From Desulfovibrio cuneatus DSM 11391 (GTDB lineage: Bacteria > Desulfobacterota > Desulfovibrionia > Desulfovibrionales > Desulfovibrionaceae): a stretch of 64,000 nt of DNA. This document shows positions 39,097 through 48,124 of the stretch, in pieces. Both the position numbers and the translations under genes were made by a program. The notes under the pieces are model-generated. The model was not told the origin of the DNA. It searched no databases and saw nothing but the letters and a program-made list of their open reading frames with translations. The stretch's first letter is position 1, and every line of letters starts with the position of its first letter. Location: assembly GCF_000430005.1 (NCBI RefSeq), contig NZ_KE387017.1, positions 129,715 through 193,714 on the forward strand, given 5' to 3'.

Positions 39097-40234
39097 CTAC
39101 TTCCACCCATATGGGGTTGGTCACAGCATAGCGCCCCTTTGCGTCCTGCACCACCACGTTATACCACGTGTCTTTTGCCGGAGTTACTTCCAGGGCATAG
39201 GCCACGGGTTCTTTGGTGCCATTCAGTTCCTGGGTAGCTACTTCCTTGCCTTCTGAGAACACGGTGACTTTTTTCAGGCCGTTCACGGCTTGCAGTTCCA
39301 TGGTCAGGGGCAGGGCTTTGCCTGCGGCAACATGCTGGGTGCTGCCAAACATGCTTGTGGTTGCCGGGGTAATAATGGGCCCCATGGTGACATAGCTATG
39401 GCCTTCCTTCATGGCCTGCATGAATGCCTTGGCGTTCACCGGGCCTTCCACATGGGCATACAGGCGAATAATGCCGGGGTACAGGCCGGAAGTTACGTCA
39501 TGCTGGTCGGAACCGGAGCTCAGGTACACCTTTTTGCCCTTGTTCCAGTATTCCATGGCCGCGTCCAGGGCGCGCTTGTCCATGTTTTTGGGGTCTTCCA
39601 GCTTAATGGTGGACTGCAATTCCAGAAAGTCGAAGTCTTCGCTGCCAGCGTCAAACCCGCCCTTTACTCCGCTGCGGTTGTTCAGGAAGCCGTAGTCGGT
39701 GAAGGGGTGGTGCATCACCACCAGGGCGTTCTGGTCGTGCCCGGCCTTAATGATTTCTGCCGGGGTAAGGTTGGGGGAAATGGGCTTTTGGGAATAGTCC
39801 ACACCCAGAATGCCCCAGTGGCCCCAACCGGGGGAAACTTCCAGGTTGGAAAGGAAGGGCAGGCCGCCTTCTTTGGCAAAGCCCTGCATGGCGGCGTTGT
39901 TGGCAACCGAGTCGTGGTCGGAAATGGCGTGCAGGTTCAGGCCAGCGGCCAGTTGCGCCTTATACAGTTCCTTCACAGGGGAAGCGCCGTCGCCAATGTC
40001 GGAATGCTGGTGAATGTCGGCATTGTACCAGTTACGGCTGGCAGGGTTTATGAGGGTGGGAATAACCACGTTTTCCGTTAAGGTTTCACGCGGCTTGAGG
40101 CGCTTGGTAACCACCACAGGCAGGCTGGTAAAGTCGTGCCCGCGGGTTACGGTAAAGGTCACATCTGTTTCCGGCGCGGCAACATCAAAGGCCACGGTGC
40201 TGGTTTTTGGGTCTAAAAGAGAGCGGCCAAACAT
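39086..40234 (-). CDS. CehA/McbA family metallohydrolase (PHP domain)
   Basis: 382 residues. PHP metal-site motifs: YNADIHQHSDIGDG, AISDHDS, VSPGWGHWGILG, VMHHPF and SSGSDQHD. The N-terminal ~65 residues look like a beta-sandwich and the C-terminal ~90 like another. There is no signal peptide, although relatives are often exported, and the ATG has only AAGG two bases away. The frame stays open upstream to a TAG near 40320 without another ATG or GTG, so the N-terminus may be shortened or start at an unusual codon. The last codons (VGKR stop) are made from the end of the family A element. Substrate unknown. Confidence 0.78.
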   Translation of the reverse strand: MFGRSLLDPKTSTVAFDVAAPETDVTFTVTRGHDFTSLPVVVTKRLKPRETLTENVVIPTLINPASRNWYNADIHQHSDIGDGASPVKELYKAQLAAGLNLHAISDHDSVANNAAMQGFAKEGGLPFLSNLEVSPGWGHWGILGVDYSQKPISPNLTPAEIIKAGHDQNALVVMHHPFTDYGFLNNRSGVKGGFDAGSEDFDFLELQSTIKLEDPKNMDKRALDAAMEYWNKGKKVYLSSGSDQHDVTSGLYPGIIRLYAHVEGPVNAKAFMQAMKEGHSYVTMGPIITPATTSMFGSTQHVAAGKALPLTMELQAVNGLKKVTVFSEGKEVATQELNGTKEPVAYALEVTPAKDTWYNVVVQDAKGRYAVTNPIWVEVGKR

Positions 40235-40341
40235 TGCCTTTAGGGGGAATGTTTGGCTGGATAGTATGGCTGTTTTGTGTAGATGAAGTGTTACGGTAAA
40301 TGGGTTTTGCCCCTTCCCCTACAAAACTACCTCCCCCTCTC

Positions 40342-41130
40342 TTACGGCACCTGTTTCCCCAAAAAGCGCAGCATGCCGTCCAGAATGGTATAGGGGTGGG
40401 GGGGGCAGCCGGGAATGAACAGGTTCACGGTAAGGTGGGCGGGTGCGCCTTCACCTTCCGCTTCCAGCCCGCTGAACAACCCGCCGGAAATGGCGCAGGC
40501 CCCCACGGCCATGACCAGTTTGGGCGGGGTTACGGCGGTGTAGCATTTTTGGGTGGCAAGCTGCATGTTGCGGGGCAGGGGGCCGGTAATGAGCAGGCCG
40601 TCGGCATGGCGGGGGGAGGCCACGTAGTCTATGCCGAAGCGCGGCAGGTCGAACACAATGGTGCCCAGCACGTTGCAGTCGGCTTCGCAGGCGTTGCAGC
40701 CCGCGGCGGAAACTTCGCGCAGGCGGCAGGAGCGGCGCAAGCTTGGCAGCATGGGGTGGTCAAAGGGCTGCACCTGGCTGGGCACCGGGGCATCCGCTGG
40801 TTCAGGGCTGGGGAACACCCAAAGCCCTTGCCGGGTGGAAGAAGCCAAACGGTATTCTTTGGTAAAGGTCAAGGCGCTTTGGGGGCAGGCCTTAGCGCAC
40901 TTGCCACAAAAGGTGCAGCGGCCCATGTCCAGCCCAAGGGTGCCTTCTTGCAGGGCAAGGGCCTGGGTGGGGCACACTTCCATGCAGGCGGTGCAGCCTG
41001 CATTGGCAGTGCATGTGTGGGCGTTTATGTGGGGCCTGCCCATGAAGCGCTCCGAAAGTACAGGATGGGCACTTGGGTAGGGTACAGTACGGTATTGTTG
41101 GCGCAGTCGTTCAGCAATGGTTTGGAGCAT
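40342..41130 (-). CDS. Ferredoxin-NuoB fusion, small subunit of Hyf/Ehr-like membrane complex
   Basis: 262 residues from MLQTIAERL (AGGA nine bases upstream); a longer frame to 41304 runs into a repeat and is rejected. N-terminal two-[4Fe-4S] ferredoxin domain (CTANAGCTACMEVCP, CTFCGKCAKACP). C-terminal NuoB/HycG-like domain with the proximal-cluster cysteines (GCNACEADC, GACAISGG, PGCPPHPY). In Hyf/Hyc these are two genes (H and I); here they are fused. It passes electrons from a soluble donor towards the large subunit. It is separated from that gene by family A element A4. Confidence 0.9.
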   Translation of the reverse strand: MLQTIAERLRQQYRTVPYPSAHPVLSERFMGRPHINAHTCTANAGCTACMEVCPTQALALQEGTLGLDMGRCTFCGKCAKACPQSALTFTKEYRLASSTRQGLWVFPSPEPADAPVPSQVQPFDHPMLPSLRRSCRLREVSAAGCNACEADCNVLGTIVFDLPRFGIDYVASPRHADGLLITGPLPRNMQLATQKCYTAVTPPKLVMAVGACAISGGLFSGLEAEGEGAPAHLTVNLFIPGCPPHPYTILDGMLRFLGKQVP

Positions 41131-41207
41131 GGCGAATTTTCCTATGGGTGCCGCGAGAGTTGTGTTCTCGAAATAGTAATAGGGATACCCTAGTTGAAGG
41201 GTATTGA

Positions 41208-41334
41208 GGAAACGCGCAGTTTTTTCGTTTGGCAAGGCGTGAGCTTTTTTGGGAAGGGCGGGTGGGTTCTTTGGCCCTGCCCCCTTCGTAAAAAAGCGAA
41301 ACAACGTAGCGAAACGTAAAAAATGCGCGTTTCC
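41208..41334. repeat. Family A foldback element, 127 bp (A4), inside the Ehr-like operon
   Basis: GGAAACGCGCAGTTTTTTCG ... AAATGCGCGTTTCC; inner stem GCTTTTTTGGGAAGGGCGGG / CCCCCTTCGTAAAAAAGC. Its end touches the stop codon (41335-41337) of the large subunit gene with zero spacing. Confidence 0.9.
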
Positions 41335-42855
41335 CTAAAGGTCGTGCCCGCAGTAAGACAAATTAAAACTCTTGTTACACAGGGGGAAGTCGGATATCTG
41401 CTGCCCGCGCAGGGCCATGGCAAGGCCTATCCAGTTATGGAAGGAAGGGTCCATTACCTTGTACCGGGCAAAGTTCCCCTGCGCACCTGTCATGGCAACG
41501 TGGCACACCTCGCCGCGCCAGCCTTCCACCAGGGCCACGGCAAGGGTGTGGGGGGCCAGGGGGGGCGTGTTACTGCACCCTGGCGTGGGGTGGGAATACA
41601 CTTCCCCTTCTGGCAGACTTTGCAGCATGCGGGTAATAAACGCCACAGACTCCTGAATTTCTTTGTGGCGCATGGTGGCTCTGGCAAAAACGTCACCTGC
41701 TTGCAGGGTGTGGGTGTGCAGGTCGTGCCCGCGCATGCCCGGCAAGGGGTGGGTGGAGCGTGCGTCGCACGGTAAGCCGCTGGCCCTGGCAGCAGGCCCC
41801 ACAAGGCCCAGGTCGCGGGCTGCTTTTTCCGGCACAGTGCCAATACCCATCATGCGGCTGAGCACTGAACCTGTGCGCCACATAAGGTTGGCAGCACCTT
41901 CCACATCTTTGGCAGCCAGGTGCAGGCGCTCCACCATGGTGCGGCACAGGGCGGCGTCTGCTGCCACTGCCGTGCCGCCGGGGCAGACAAGGTTGCGCCC
42001 AAAGCGGTTGCCGCAGAGCAGCGCCGTAATGTTCAAAAAGTCGCCGCGCAGCCTGCCGCAGAAGGCAGATGTGGGCAGGTAGCCAATGTCCCCGGCCAGT
42101 GCGCCCAGGTCGCCTGTGTGGTTGGCAAGGCGTTCCAGTTCCAGGGCCACAGCCCGCAAGGCCTGCCCGCGCGGGGCCACAGGCAGGTGGGCCAGGGCTT
42201 CAATAATGGTACTATAAGCCCAGCTATGGCCAATGGTGGTGTCGCCTGCCAGTGTTTCCATAAAGGGCAGGGTGCGCTTGGTTGGGCCGCCTTGCAGGGC
42301 CTTTTCAATGCCCCGGTGGTGGTAGCCCAGGGAAATTTCCAGGTGCATTACCACTTCACCCTGGCACTGAAAGCGAAAATGCCCGCATTCAATAATGCCC
42401 GCATGAATGGGGCCAACAGCCACCTCATGCACGTCCTCGCCCGTAACGGTGAAAAAGTCGGCTATGCCAATGGCGGGGCCGTGGGGCGTGGCCGGAAAGC
42501 GCACGGGCTTGAGCCACGGGTGCCCTGTGGGTTCAATACCTGTTTCTTCATAGAGTTCACGCTCAAACAGGTGCAGGGCTGGCATGGCGGGGGTAAATGC
42601 CGGGTATGCTTGCGGGGCCGGGGTGGCTGCCACGGCAAGGGAATTTTCTGCATCACGGGCCAGCACGGCATAGAGCATGCGCGAGGTGCGGTTGTTCTGG
42701 GAATCATTTTCCTGCGGGCCAGCAAAGAACGCACACACACGGGCCCTGTTGTGCAATTCATCCGTAAGCCATTGGGAAAACTCGCCTATGCCAAGGCTAG
42801 GAATGGAGTGCACGGGAACGCTGGTGCCGTTCATAAGGGTGATGTGGTTTGCCAT
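41335..42855 (-). CDS. NiFe-hydrogenase-like large subunit lacking the Ni-Fe cysteines (EhrL-like)
   Basis: 506 residues, NuoC-NuoD type fusion like HycE/HyfG. N-terminal NuoC-like part (about 1-120); then VGPIHAGIIECGHFRF and LGYHHRGIEKALQGG, diagnostic of the NuoD/HycE family. Where hydrogenases have CGxC (after the RGIEK block) this protein has METLAGDT (199-206), and where they have DPCxxC it has PLCNKSFNLSYC (491-502). So the four Ni ligands are not kept, and hydrogenase activity is unlikely. This matches the energy-converting-hydrogenase-related (Ehr) group. Ten bases after the NuoN-like gene. Confidence 0.9.
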   Translation of the reverse strand: MANHITLMNGTSVPVHSIPSLGIGEFSQWLTDELHNRARVCAFFAGPQENDSQNNRTSRMLYAVLARDAENSLAVAATPAPQAYPAFTPAMPALHLFERELYEETGIEPTGHPWLKPVRFPATPHGPAIGIADFFTVTGEDVHEVAVGPIHAGIIECGHFRFQCQGEVVMHLEISLGYHHRGIEKALQGGPTKRTLPFMETLAGDTTIGHSWAYSTIIEALAHLPVAPRGQALRAVALELERLANHTGDLGALAGDIGYLPTSAFCGRLRGDFLNITALLCGNRFGRNLVCPGGTAVAADAALCRTMVERLHLAAKDVEGAANLMWRTGSVLSRMMGIGTVPEKAARDLGLVGPAARASGLPCDARSTHPLPGMRGHDLHTHTLQAGDVFARATMRHKEIQESVAFITRMLQSLPEGEVYSHPTPGCSNTPPLAPHTLAVALVEGWRGEVCHVAMTGAQGNFARYKVMDPSFHNWIGLAMALRGQQISDFPLCNKSFNLSYCGHDL

Positions 42856-42864
42856 ATATGTTCC

Positions 42865-44358
42865 CTAAAAAGGCCAAAAGGAAAATGAAGGAGCCTGCCC
42901 TGCCACCGTAGCGGCTGCGCCATGGAGAAACTTACTTATCCATGGCGGCTGGTACAGGCCCAGCATAAGGCACCCGGCCAGCAGCATAGCGGAAGGGGCT
43001 ACGCTCCACAGGCCTTCTTGCTGTGGGGGCACGCCTTCCTTGGTGGCACCAAAGGCCATGTGCAGGCAGGCCGTTGCCATGCCCGCAAAAATAAGGCCAA
43101 GGCACACAAGGTAAATAACAGGCACATACCACGCCGCGCTGCCAAACATGGCCCGCAGAATAGTGAATTCGCTGGTGAACAGCCCGAACGGCGGAGCCCC
43201 TGTAAGGGCAAGGAACCCGGCAAGCCACAGCGGCCCGGTGCGGGGCAGGGTGCGGAGCACGCCGGAAACCTGCCTGATAACCTGGGTGTGGTAGGTGGCC
43301 AGCACGTTGCCTGCCAGCAAAAACATGGCGGCTTTGGTAAGGGAATGGCAGAGCAGGTGCAGCATGCTCCCGAATGTGGCCATGCCCCCAATGCCCACGC
43401 CAAGAGCGAGAATGCCCATGTGTTCCACACTGGAATAGGCCAGCATGCGCTTGAAATCGGTTTGGCCCAGAATGAATAGGGCCGCTACCACCATGGAAAA
43501 CAAACCAAATAGGACAAACAGTTCTCGGCTGAAGTCCCCAAACCCGGCGGCAACGCTGAGTTGATGAATGCGCAAGATTCCCAGAAAGGCGCAGTTAAGC
43601 AGGGCGCCGGAAAGCAAGGCAGAAACCAGGGAAGGGGCTTCGCTATGGGCGTCGGGCAGCCAGGTGTGCATGGGGGCCAGTCCCATTTTGGTGCCATACC
43701 CCACAAACATAAAAATTAAGGCTGCCTTGAACCACTGGGCGTTTACTTTGCCAGCGCTTGCCAGCATGGCGGGCATGGTCATGGGAATGTCTGCATGGGC
43801 GGTGGTTTGCCATGCCACATTAAGCAGAAAGTTCCCTAGCAAGGCCAAAGCAATGCCCACGGAACAAATAATAAGATATTTCCAGGTGGCTTCCAGGGAG
43901 CGCTGGTGGCGGTGAAAGTAAATGAGCGGGGCGCTGGCAAGGGTGGTGGCTTCCACTGCGGCCCACATCAGGCCCAAATGCTGGGAAACGGCCACCAGGG
44001 TGGCAGCGCCAAGGAACAGGAGCAGGCAGGCGGTGAAAATGGCTTCCGGCACGTTGGCAAAATGCAGCCGGGCCCGGAATGCCGCGTGGTCGTGTTCCCC
44101 TTCCCGGTGAAAGTACCCCACAGCATAGCAGGAAGCTGCCAGAAACAGCCCGGCAGTGGCGGAAAGCACCAGCAGGCCGGGGGCGTCCAGGGCCAGCACA
44201 CCCCACAGGGGCGGCGGCGGGGTGAGCCAGCACAGGGCCACCAGAATAAACTGGGCCAGGGCCGTGCCCACCAAAAGCACGCGGCGCAGTTTGTGGCCAT
44301 GAATAAAAAATGCGGCTCCGCCAGCAAGAAAGGGCAAGGCAACAAGGGCGGCAAGCAT
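42865..44358 (-). CDS. Proton-conducting membrane subunit, HyfF/NuoN-like
   Basis: 497 residues, about 14 membrane helices. Antiporter-type motif MGLAPMHTWLPDAHSEAPS with the conserved Lys-x-Gly-x-x-Pro-x-H and the following SALLSGALLNCAFLGILR. Ends FSFWPF. Part of the six-gene complex; probably pumps H+ or Na+. Two bases after the HyfE-like gene. Confidence 0.92.
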   Translation of the reverse strand: MLAALVALPFLAGGAAFFIHGHKLRRVLLVGTALAQFILVALCWLTPPPPLWGVLALDAPGLLVLSATAGLFLAASCYAVGYFHREGEHDHAAFRARLHFANVPEAIFTACLLLFLGAATLVAVSQHLGLMWAAVEATTLASAPLIYFHRHQRSLEATWKYLIICSVGIALALLGNFLLNVAWQTTAHADIPMTMPAMLASAGKVNAQWFKAALIFMFVGYGTKMGLAPMHTWLPDAHSEAPSLVSALLSGALLNCAFLGILRIHQLSVAAGFGDFSRELFVLFGLFSMVVAALFILGQTDFKRMLAYSSVEHMGILALGVGIGGMATFGSMLHLLCHSLTKAAMFLLAGNVLATYHTQVIRQVSGVLRTLPRTGPLWLAGFLALTGAPPFGLFTSEFTILRAMFGSAAWYVPVIYLVCLGLIFAGMATACLHMAFGATKEGVPPQQEGLWSVAPSAMLLAGCLMLGLYQPPWISKFLHGAAATVAGQAPSFSFWPF

Positions 44359-44360
44359 GG

Positions 44361-45092
44361 CTATTCCCTTAATGCGGCTATTTTGTCCACATCGGTGGTG
44401 TCAAACGCCTGGTTCAGGTGGTAAATGGCAAGAATCATAATGAAAATGCCCACAAAAATATCCAGCAGAATGGTGAGCTCCAGCCACATGGCCCCATCAT
44501 GCGCCAAAGGAACGCCCAGCAGGTAAATGCCGTTTTCCATAACAAGGTAGCCCAATACCTGGGCAAGGGCCTTGCGCCGGGTGACCAGCAGGAGCAGCCC
44601 TGCCAGAATGGTGGCAAAGGCCGGGGCAAAAAAAGCCAGAAACAGAGGGTTGGCAGGGGGGGGCAGGTGGTTTGCCAGCCACAGGGAAAAGGCAAACCCC
44701 ACCACCCCGGCCAGCACGCAGCGGTTGTGCCCCATGTAGGGGGGCAGGGGCGGCGTGGGGGGCAGGGTGTTGTATACCCGCTGGAACATCATGGGCAGGG
44801 CCACAGCCTTGATGCCTAAAAATATCACGGCCAGGGTAATGCCGGACCACGTAAGGGGGCTGCCCAGCAAAAGGGGCATAAGCCCCAAGGCAATGCCCTG
44901 CACCGCCAGCAGGCGAATGGCGGTGGGTAGGCGCTCTGAAGCCAGCATGACAACGTTGGTGATGAGCACAAGGCCAAGGGCAGCCACCAACCATGGGGAA
45001 GACGGAATGAGAACTGGGGGCGGCGGCGCGTCAAAAAGATATTGGGTAACAGCGGTTAGGGCGGACGTGGTAGTTGCATCGAGTATGGGCAT
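44361..45092 (-). CDS. HyfE-like membrane subunit
   Basis: 243 residues, six to seven helices. The C-terminal half (AQVLGYLVMENGIYLLGVPL, ILLDIFVGIFIMILAIYHLN) matches the NuoK-like HyfE core with a conserved Glu in the membrane. The N-terminal extension is typical of HyfE. Nine bases after the NuoH-like gene. Confidence 0.88.
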   Translation of the reverse strand: MPILDATTTSALTAVTQYLFDAPPPPVLIPSSPWLVAALGLVLITNVVMLASERLPTAIRLLAVQGIALGLMPLLLGSPLTWSGITLAVIFLGIKAVALPMMFQRVYNTLPPTPPLPPYMGHNRCVLAGVVGFAFSLWLANHLPPPANPLFLAFFAPAFATILAGLLLLVTRRKALAQVLGYLVMENGIYLLGVPLAHDGAMWLELTILLDIFVGIFIMILAIYHLNQAFDTTDVDKIAALRE

Positions 45093-45101
45093 GGGGCACC
45101 G

Positions 45102-46001
45102 TTACCTTACGCTGAGCAGGCAGGCCAGGGCGGCGAACGCCCCTGCCAGGGTAATTATTTGGGGCACGCGCATAAGGCGCAGGCGGGCCATGACCGATTC
45201 CACAACACCAATAGCCACCACCACCGCCAGCACCCCGGCCAGGGAGGCCGCTAGGGAAGCGTACTGGTTTTCCAGGCTGGGCAGCAGCACCCCGCTGATG
45301 AGGGCGGCAAAAAACCACAGTTTCAGGGCCGCGCCGTATTCAATAAAGGCCAGTTCCACTCCGCCGTGGTCCAGCACCATCACTTCATGAATCATGGTGA
45401 GTTCCAGGTGGGTGTTGGGGTCGTCTGCGGGAATGCGGCAGTTTTCCACCAGGGTGACAAAAAAGAAGGCCACGCTGAGCAGAATAAGCACGGGCCAGTC
45501 GTTGCCCCAATTGGCCCCGTAGGCCGGGGAAAGCATGAAGGAAAGGGAATAGGTTCCGGCAATAAGGCCAAGGGGCATAAGCCCCAGCAAGAACACAGGT
45601 TCCGCAAGGGCGGCAAAGGCCACTTCCCGGCTGGCCCCCATGCCTTCAAAGGCAGAACCTGTATCCAGCGCGGCGGCAACGGTGGCAAAGCGGCCCATGG
45701 CCAGCAAATAGGCGGCCAGCAAAAAGTCGCCAGTAAAGGCAAACAGGGCTTTGTTGCCTGCAAAGGGCAGCAGGCACAGGGCCGTTGCCGTGGCGGCAAG
45801 CCCCACCACAGGCCCGGCGCGAAACACCCAGGAACTGGCAGTGGGGTACACCGCGCCTTTCTGCAGCAGCTTGGCAATGTCGTAATACAGTTGCAGGTAG
45901 GGCTTTCCCATGCGGCCGCCAAACCGGGCTTTTACCCGGTTAATGATGCCCGCCAAAAGCGGGGCCAGAACTAGCGCAAGAACAAGATGGAAGGCTGCCA
46001 T
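45102..46001 (-). CDS. HyfC/NuoH-like membrane subunit
   Basis: 299 residues, about eight helices. KARFGGRMGKPYLQLYYDI and EGMGASREVAFAALAEP are the NuoH-family signatures, with the acidic loop that faces the quinone or hydrogenase module; NCRIPADDPNTHLELTMIHE follows. Links the peripheral subunits to the membrane arm. Two bases after the HyfB-like gene. Confidence 0.93.
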   Translation of the reverse strand: MAAFHLVLALVLAPLLAGIINRVKARFGGRMGKPYLQLYYDIAKLLQKGAVYPTASSWVFRAGPVVGLAATATALCLLPFAGNKALFAFTGDFLLAAYLLAMGRFATVAAALDTGSAFEGMGASREVAFAALAEPVFLLGLMPLGLIAGTYSLSFMLSPAYGANWGNDWPVLILLSVAFFFVTLVENCRIPADDPNTHLELTMIHEVMVLDHGGVELAFIEYGAALKLWFFAALISGVLLPSLENQYASLAASLAGVLAVVVAIGVVESVMARLRLMRVPQIITLAGAFAALACLLSVR

Positions 46002-46003
46002 AA

Positions 46004-48124
46004 TTACCTCATTTTCCAGGCAAGCAGCACCACAAGGGTGATGAGAATATACAGCACATACACGTTAAGCCGCCCGTGCTGCATGTGCTTGGCCCACAAG
46101 GCAGCGCGCAGGCACAGGCGGGCAAGGCGGGCATACAGCCCGGTTTCCACCCAGTCTGGGGTGGTGGTGCTGGCCGTGGCCGCGCTGGGGAAGTAGTCGG
46201 TTATGGTGGGGGTGGTGTTTTGCTGGCGCAAAAAACTGCGCATAAACACTGCCATAGGCTGGGAAAACGAGGCGGCGGTGTATTGCATGCGCGGTGTGGG
46301 GGCGCTATAGCCGCAGTCCCAGGTGGGGGCTATGGTCACTTCCCGCTTGCGCAGCAACCAGCGGCGCAGCAAGAGCAGCCCTGCCACCAGGGCGGCAAAC
46401 AGCGCAAAGCCCGTGTTAATGTGCAGGAGCAGGCCAGGCATGTCATGGGAGGATATGGGGGCGAGTTTGAATTGAGATACGTAGCTTAACGACTTACGAT
46501 AGCTGTCATCAATGACACTCCACAGGCCCAATTGCCAAAATATATTGCTAATAACATTTAATGCCATAGGCACAGCAAGCCCACTGCCCACACACAGCCC
46601 CCCCAGCACCCACAGGGTGGCCCGTTGCAGGGCGGGCGGGTCTTGCCCCAACTGAGTGGCCGGGGTGCGTGGGTTGCCGGAAAACACCAGGGAATAGACG
46701 CGGGTAAAGCTGACCACCGCCAGCCCGCCTGCCATGGCCAGCACAAAAAGCCCGCCCCAGTAATACATGCCGGACTGGGCATCAAAAGAACCGCCAAGGG
46801 CTAGAGCCACATACAGCACAAATTCACCGGCAAATCCGTTCAGCGGCGGCAGGGCGCAAATGGCAACTGCCCCCAGGGCAAAAAAGGCGCTCACCACGGG
46901 CATGCGTTTGCCAAGGCCCCCCAGCAGGGTAATGGTGTCTGTGCCTGTGGCGCGCTCCACTGCATCGGCTGCCAGAAACAACAGGGTTTTATACAGGCTA
47001 TGGTTGAACAGGTGCAGGAGAGCGGCGATATAGCACAACAGCGCGAGGTTTGGCTGCGAACTGTAGAGCTTGGCCCCAAAGCCCAGGGCAAGGCACACAA
47101 TGCCCATGTTTTCAATGCTGGAATAGGCCAGCACGCGCTTAATGGAAGGCTGGGCCAGGGAAAAGAGAATGCCCAGCACAATGGAAATGGCCCCTGCCCC
47201 TATCAAGAGTTCAGCAAACAGGAAGTTGGTGTATTGAAAAAGTGCCAAGGTGCGTATGAGGCCATAAATACCGCTGGTGCTCAGTGCCCCGGCCATGAAG
47301 CCCGCAATGTGCCCCGGAGCAGCCGGGTAGGCCCGTGGCAGCCACACATGCATGGGCATAAGCCCTGCCTTGGCCCCAAACCCCACAAAGGCCAGCAGGG
47401 CCAGCAGAAGTTCGTTGGGGAGAGGGGGAGAAAGCAGTGTTTTGGTTGCGGCTATTGGGGCAATGAACGAAAACATACCGAAAAGATTATTAAAATCCGC
47501 AAAGGCAAGGCTACCCCCACTGTACGCAGAAAGCAGGCCGAAAAAGGCCAGCAAACACAAGGCCCCAAGGTGGGCAGCAATCAGGTAGTACCACGCGCCC
47601 TTGCGCACAGCGCCTTGTTCATGGTGCAGGGAAAGCAGAAAAAACGGAGCCAGGGACATTATTTCCCAGCCCATAAGGAAGAGGAAAGCATCTGCTGCGG
47701 TGAACACCACCACCAGCCCGGCAGTGAGCATGCTGTAAAAAAACCAGTGCAGGCCAAGGTGGTGGGGGGAATCGTTCTGGTTCAGGGTGCTTGCGCCATA
47801 CACGGCGCATACGGCGGAAACAATGAAGGTGGGGAGTAAAAAAAAGGCCCCTAAACCATCCAGATGGAAGGTAAAGGAACCAAGGGGCAGGGAAAAAGCA
47901 GTCAGGGTTACTTTGTCAGCCAGTGGGCCAAGCCAGAAGCCGTGGTGTTCTATGCTGGGGGTATTGATGGCTAACAGCGTTTGCCCCGCGCCCGCAAGGC
48001 CAGCGGCAGCGGCAGCAAGGGCTGTGGCAGCGCCCACTTTGCCAGCTACTGGCCCACGGCCTGCCAGCAAGGCCAACAGGCCCCCGGCAAAAAGTATTCC
48101 CAGGGCAACAAATATGAAATACAT
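46004..48124 (-). CDS. HyfB/NuoL-like proton-conducting subunit, first gene of the cluster
   Basis: 706 residues, about 16-17 helices. MGWEIMSLAPFFLL (membrane Glu) and KAGLMPMHVWLPRAYPAAPG (Lys/His) are antiporter-type functional residues. A long C-terminal extension as in HyfB. Strong SD (GGGAGG six bases before ATG). It heads the order B-C-E-F-G-(H+I fusion). Confidence 0.93.
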   Translation of the reverse strand: MYFIFVALGILFAGGLLALLAGRGPVAGKVGAATALAAAAAGLAGAGQTLLAINTPSIEHHGFWLGPLADKVTLTAFSLPLGSFTFHLDGLGAFFLLPTFIVSAVCAVYGASTLNQNDSPHHLGLHWFFYSMLTAGLVVVFTAADAFLFLMGWEIMSLAPFFLLSLHHEQGAVRKGAWYYLIAAHLGALCLLAFFGLLSAYSGGSLAFADFNNLFGMFSFIAPIAATKTLLSPPLPNELLLALLAFVGFGAKAGLMPMHVWLPRAYPAAPGHIAGFMAGALSTSGIYGLIRTLALFQYTNFLFAELLIGAGAISIVLGILFSLAQPSIKRVLAYSSIENMGIVCLALGFGAKLYSSQPNLALLCYIAALLHLFNHSLYKTLLFLAADAVERATGTDTITLLGGLGKRMPVVSAFFALGAVAICALPPLNGFAGEFVLYVALALGGSFDAQSGMYYWGGLFVLAMAGGLAVVSFTRVYSLVFSGNPRTPATQLGQDPPALQRATLWVLGGLCVGSGLAVPMALNVISNIFWQLGLWSVIDDSYRKSLSYVSQFKLAPISSHDMPGLLLHINTGFALFAALVAGLLLLRRWLLRKREVTIAPTWDCGYSAPTPRMQYTAASFSQPMAVFMRSFLRQQNTTPTITDYFPSAATASTTTPDWVETGLYARLARLCLRAALWAKHMQHGRLNVYVLYILITLVVLLAWKMR

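Noticed and set aside
40342-41304. A longer start for the ferredoxin-NuoB fusion protein
   Set aside because: The extra N-terminal codons come from the family A element and have no family similarity; ATG 41130 has a ribosome site.
41335-42855. Annotation as an active group 4 NiFe hydrogenase or formate hydrogenlyase
   Set aside because: Both Ni-Fe cysteine motifs are missing, and no formate dehydrogenase, maturation peptidase or Hyp genes are nearby.
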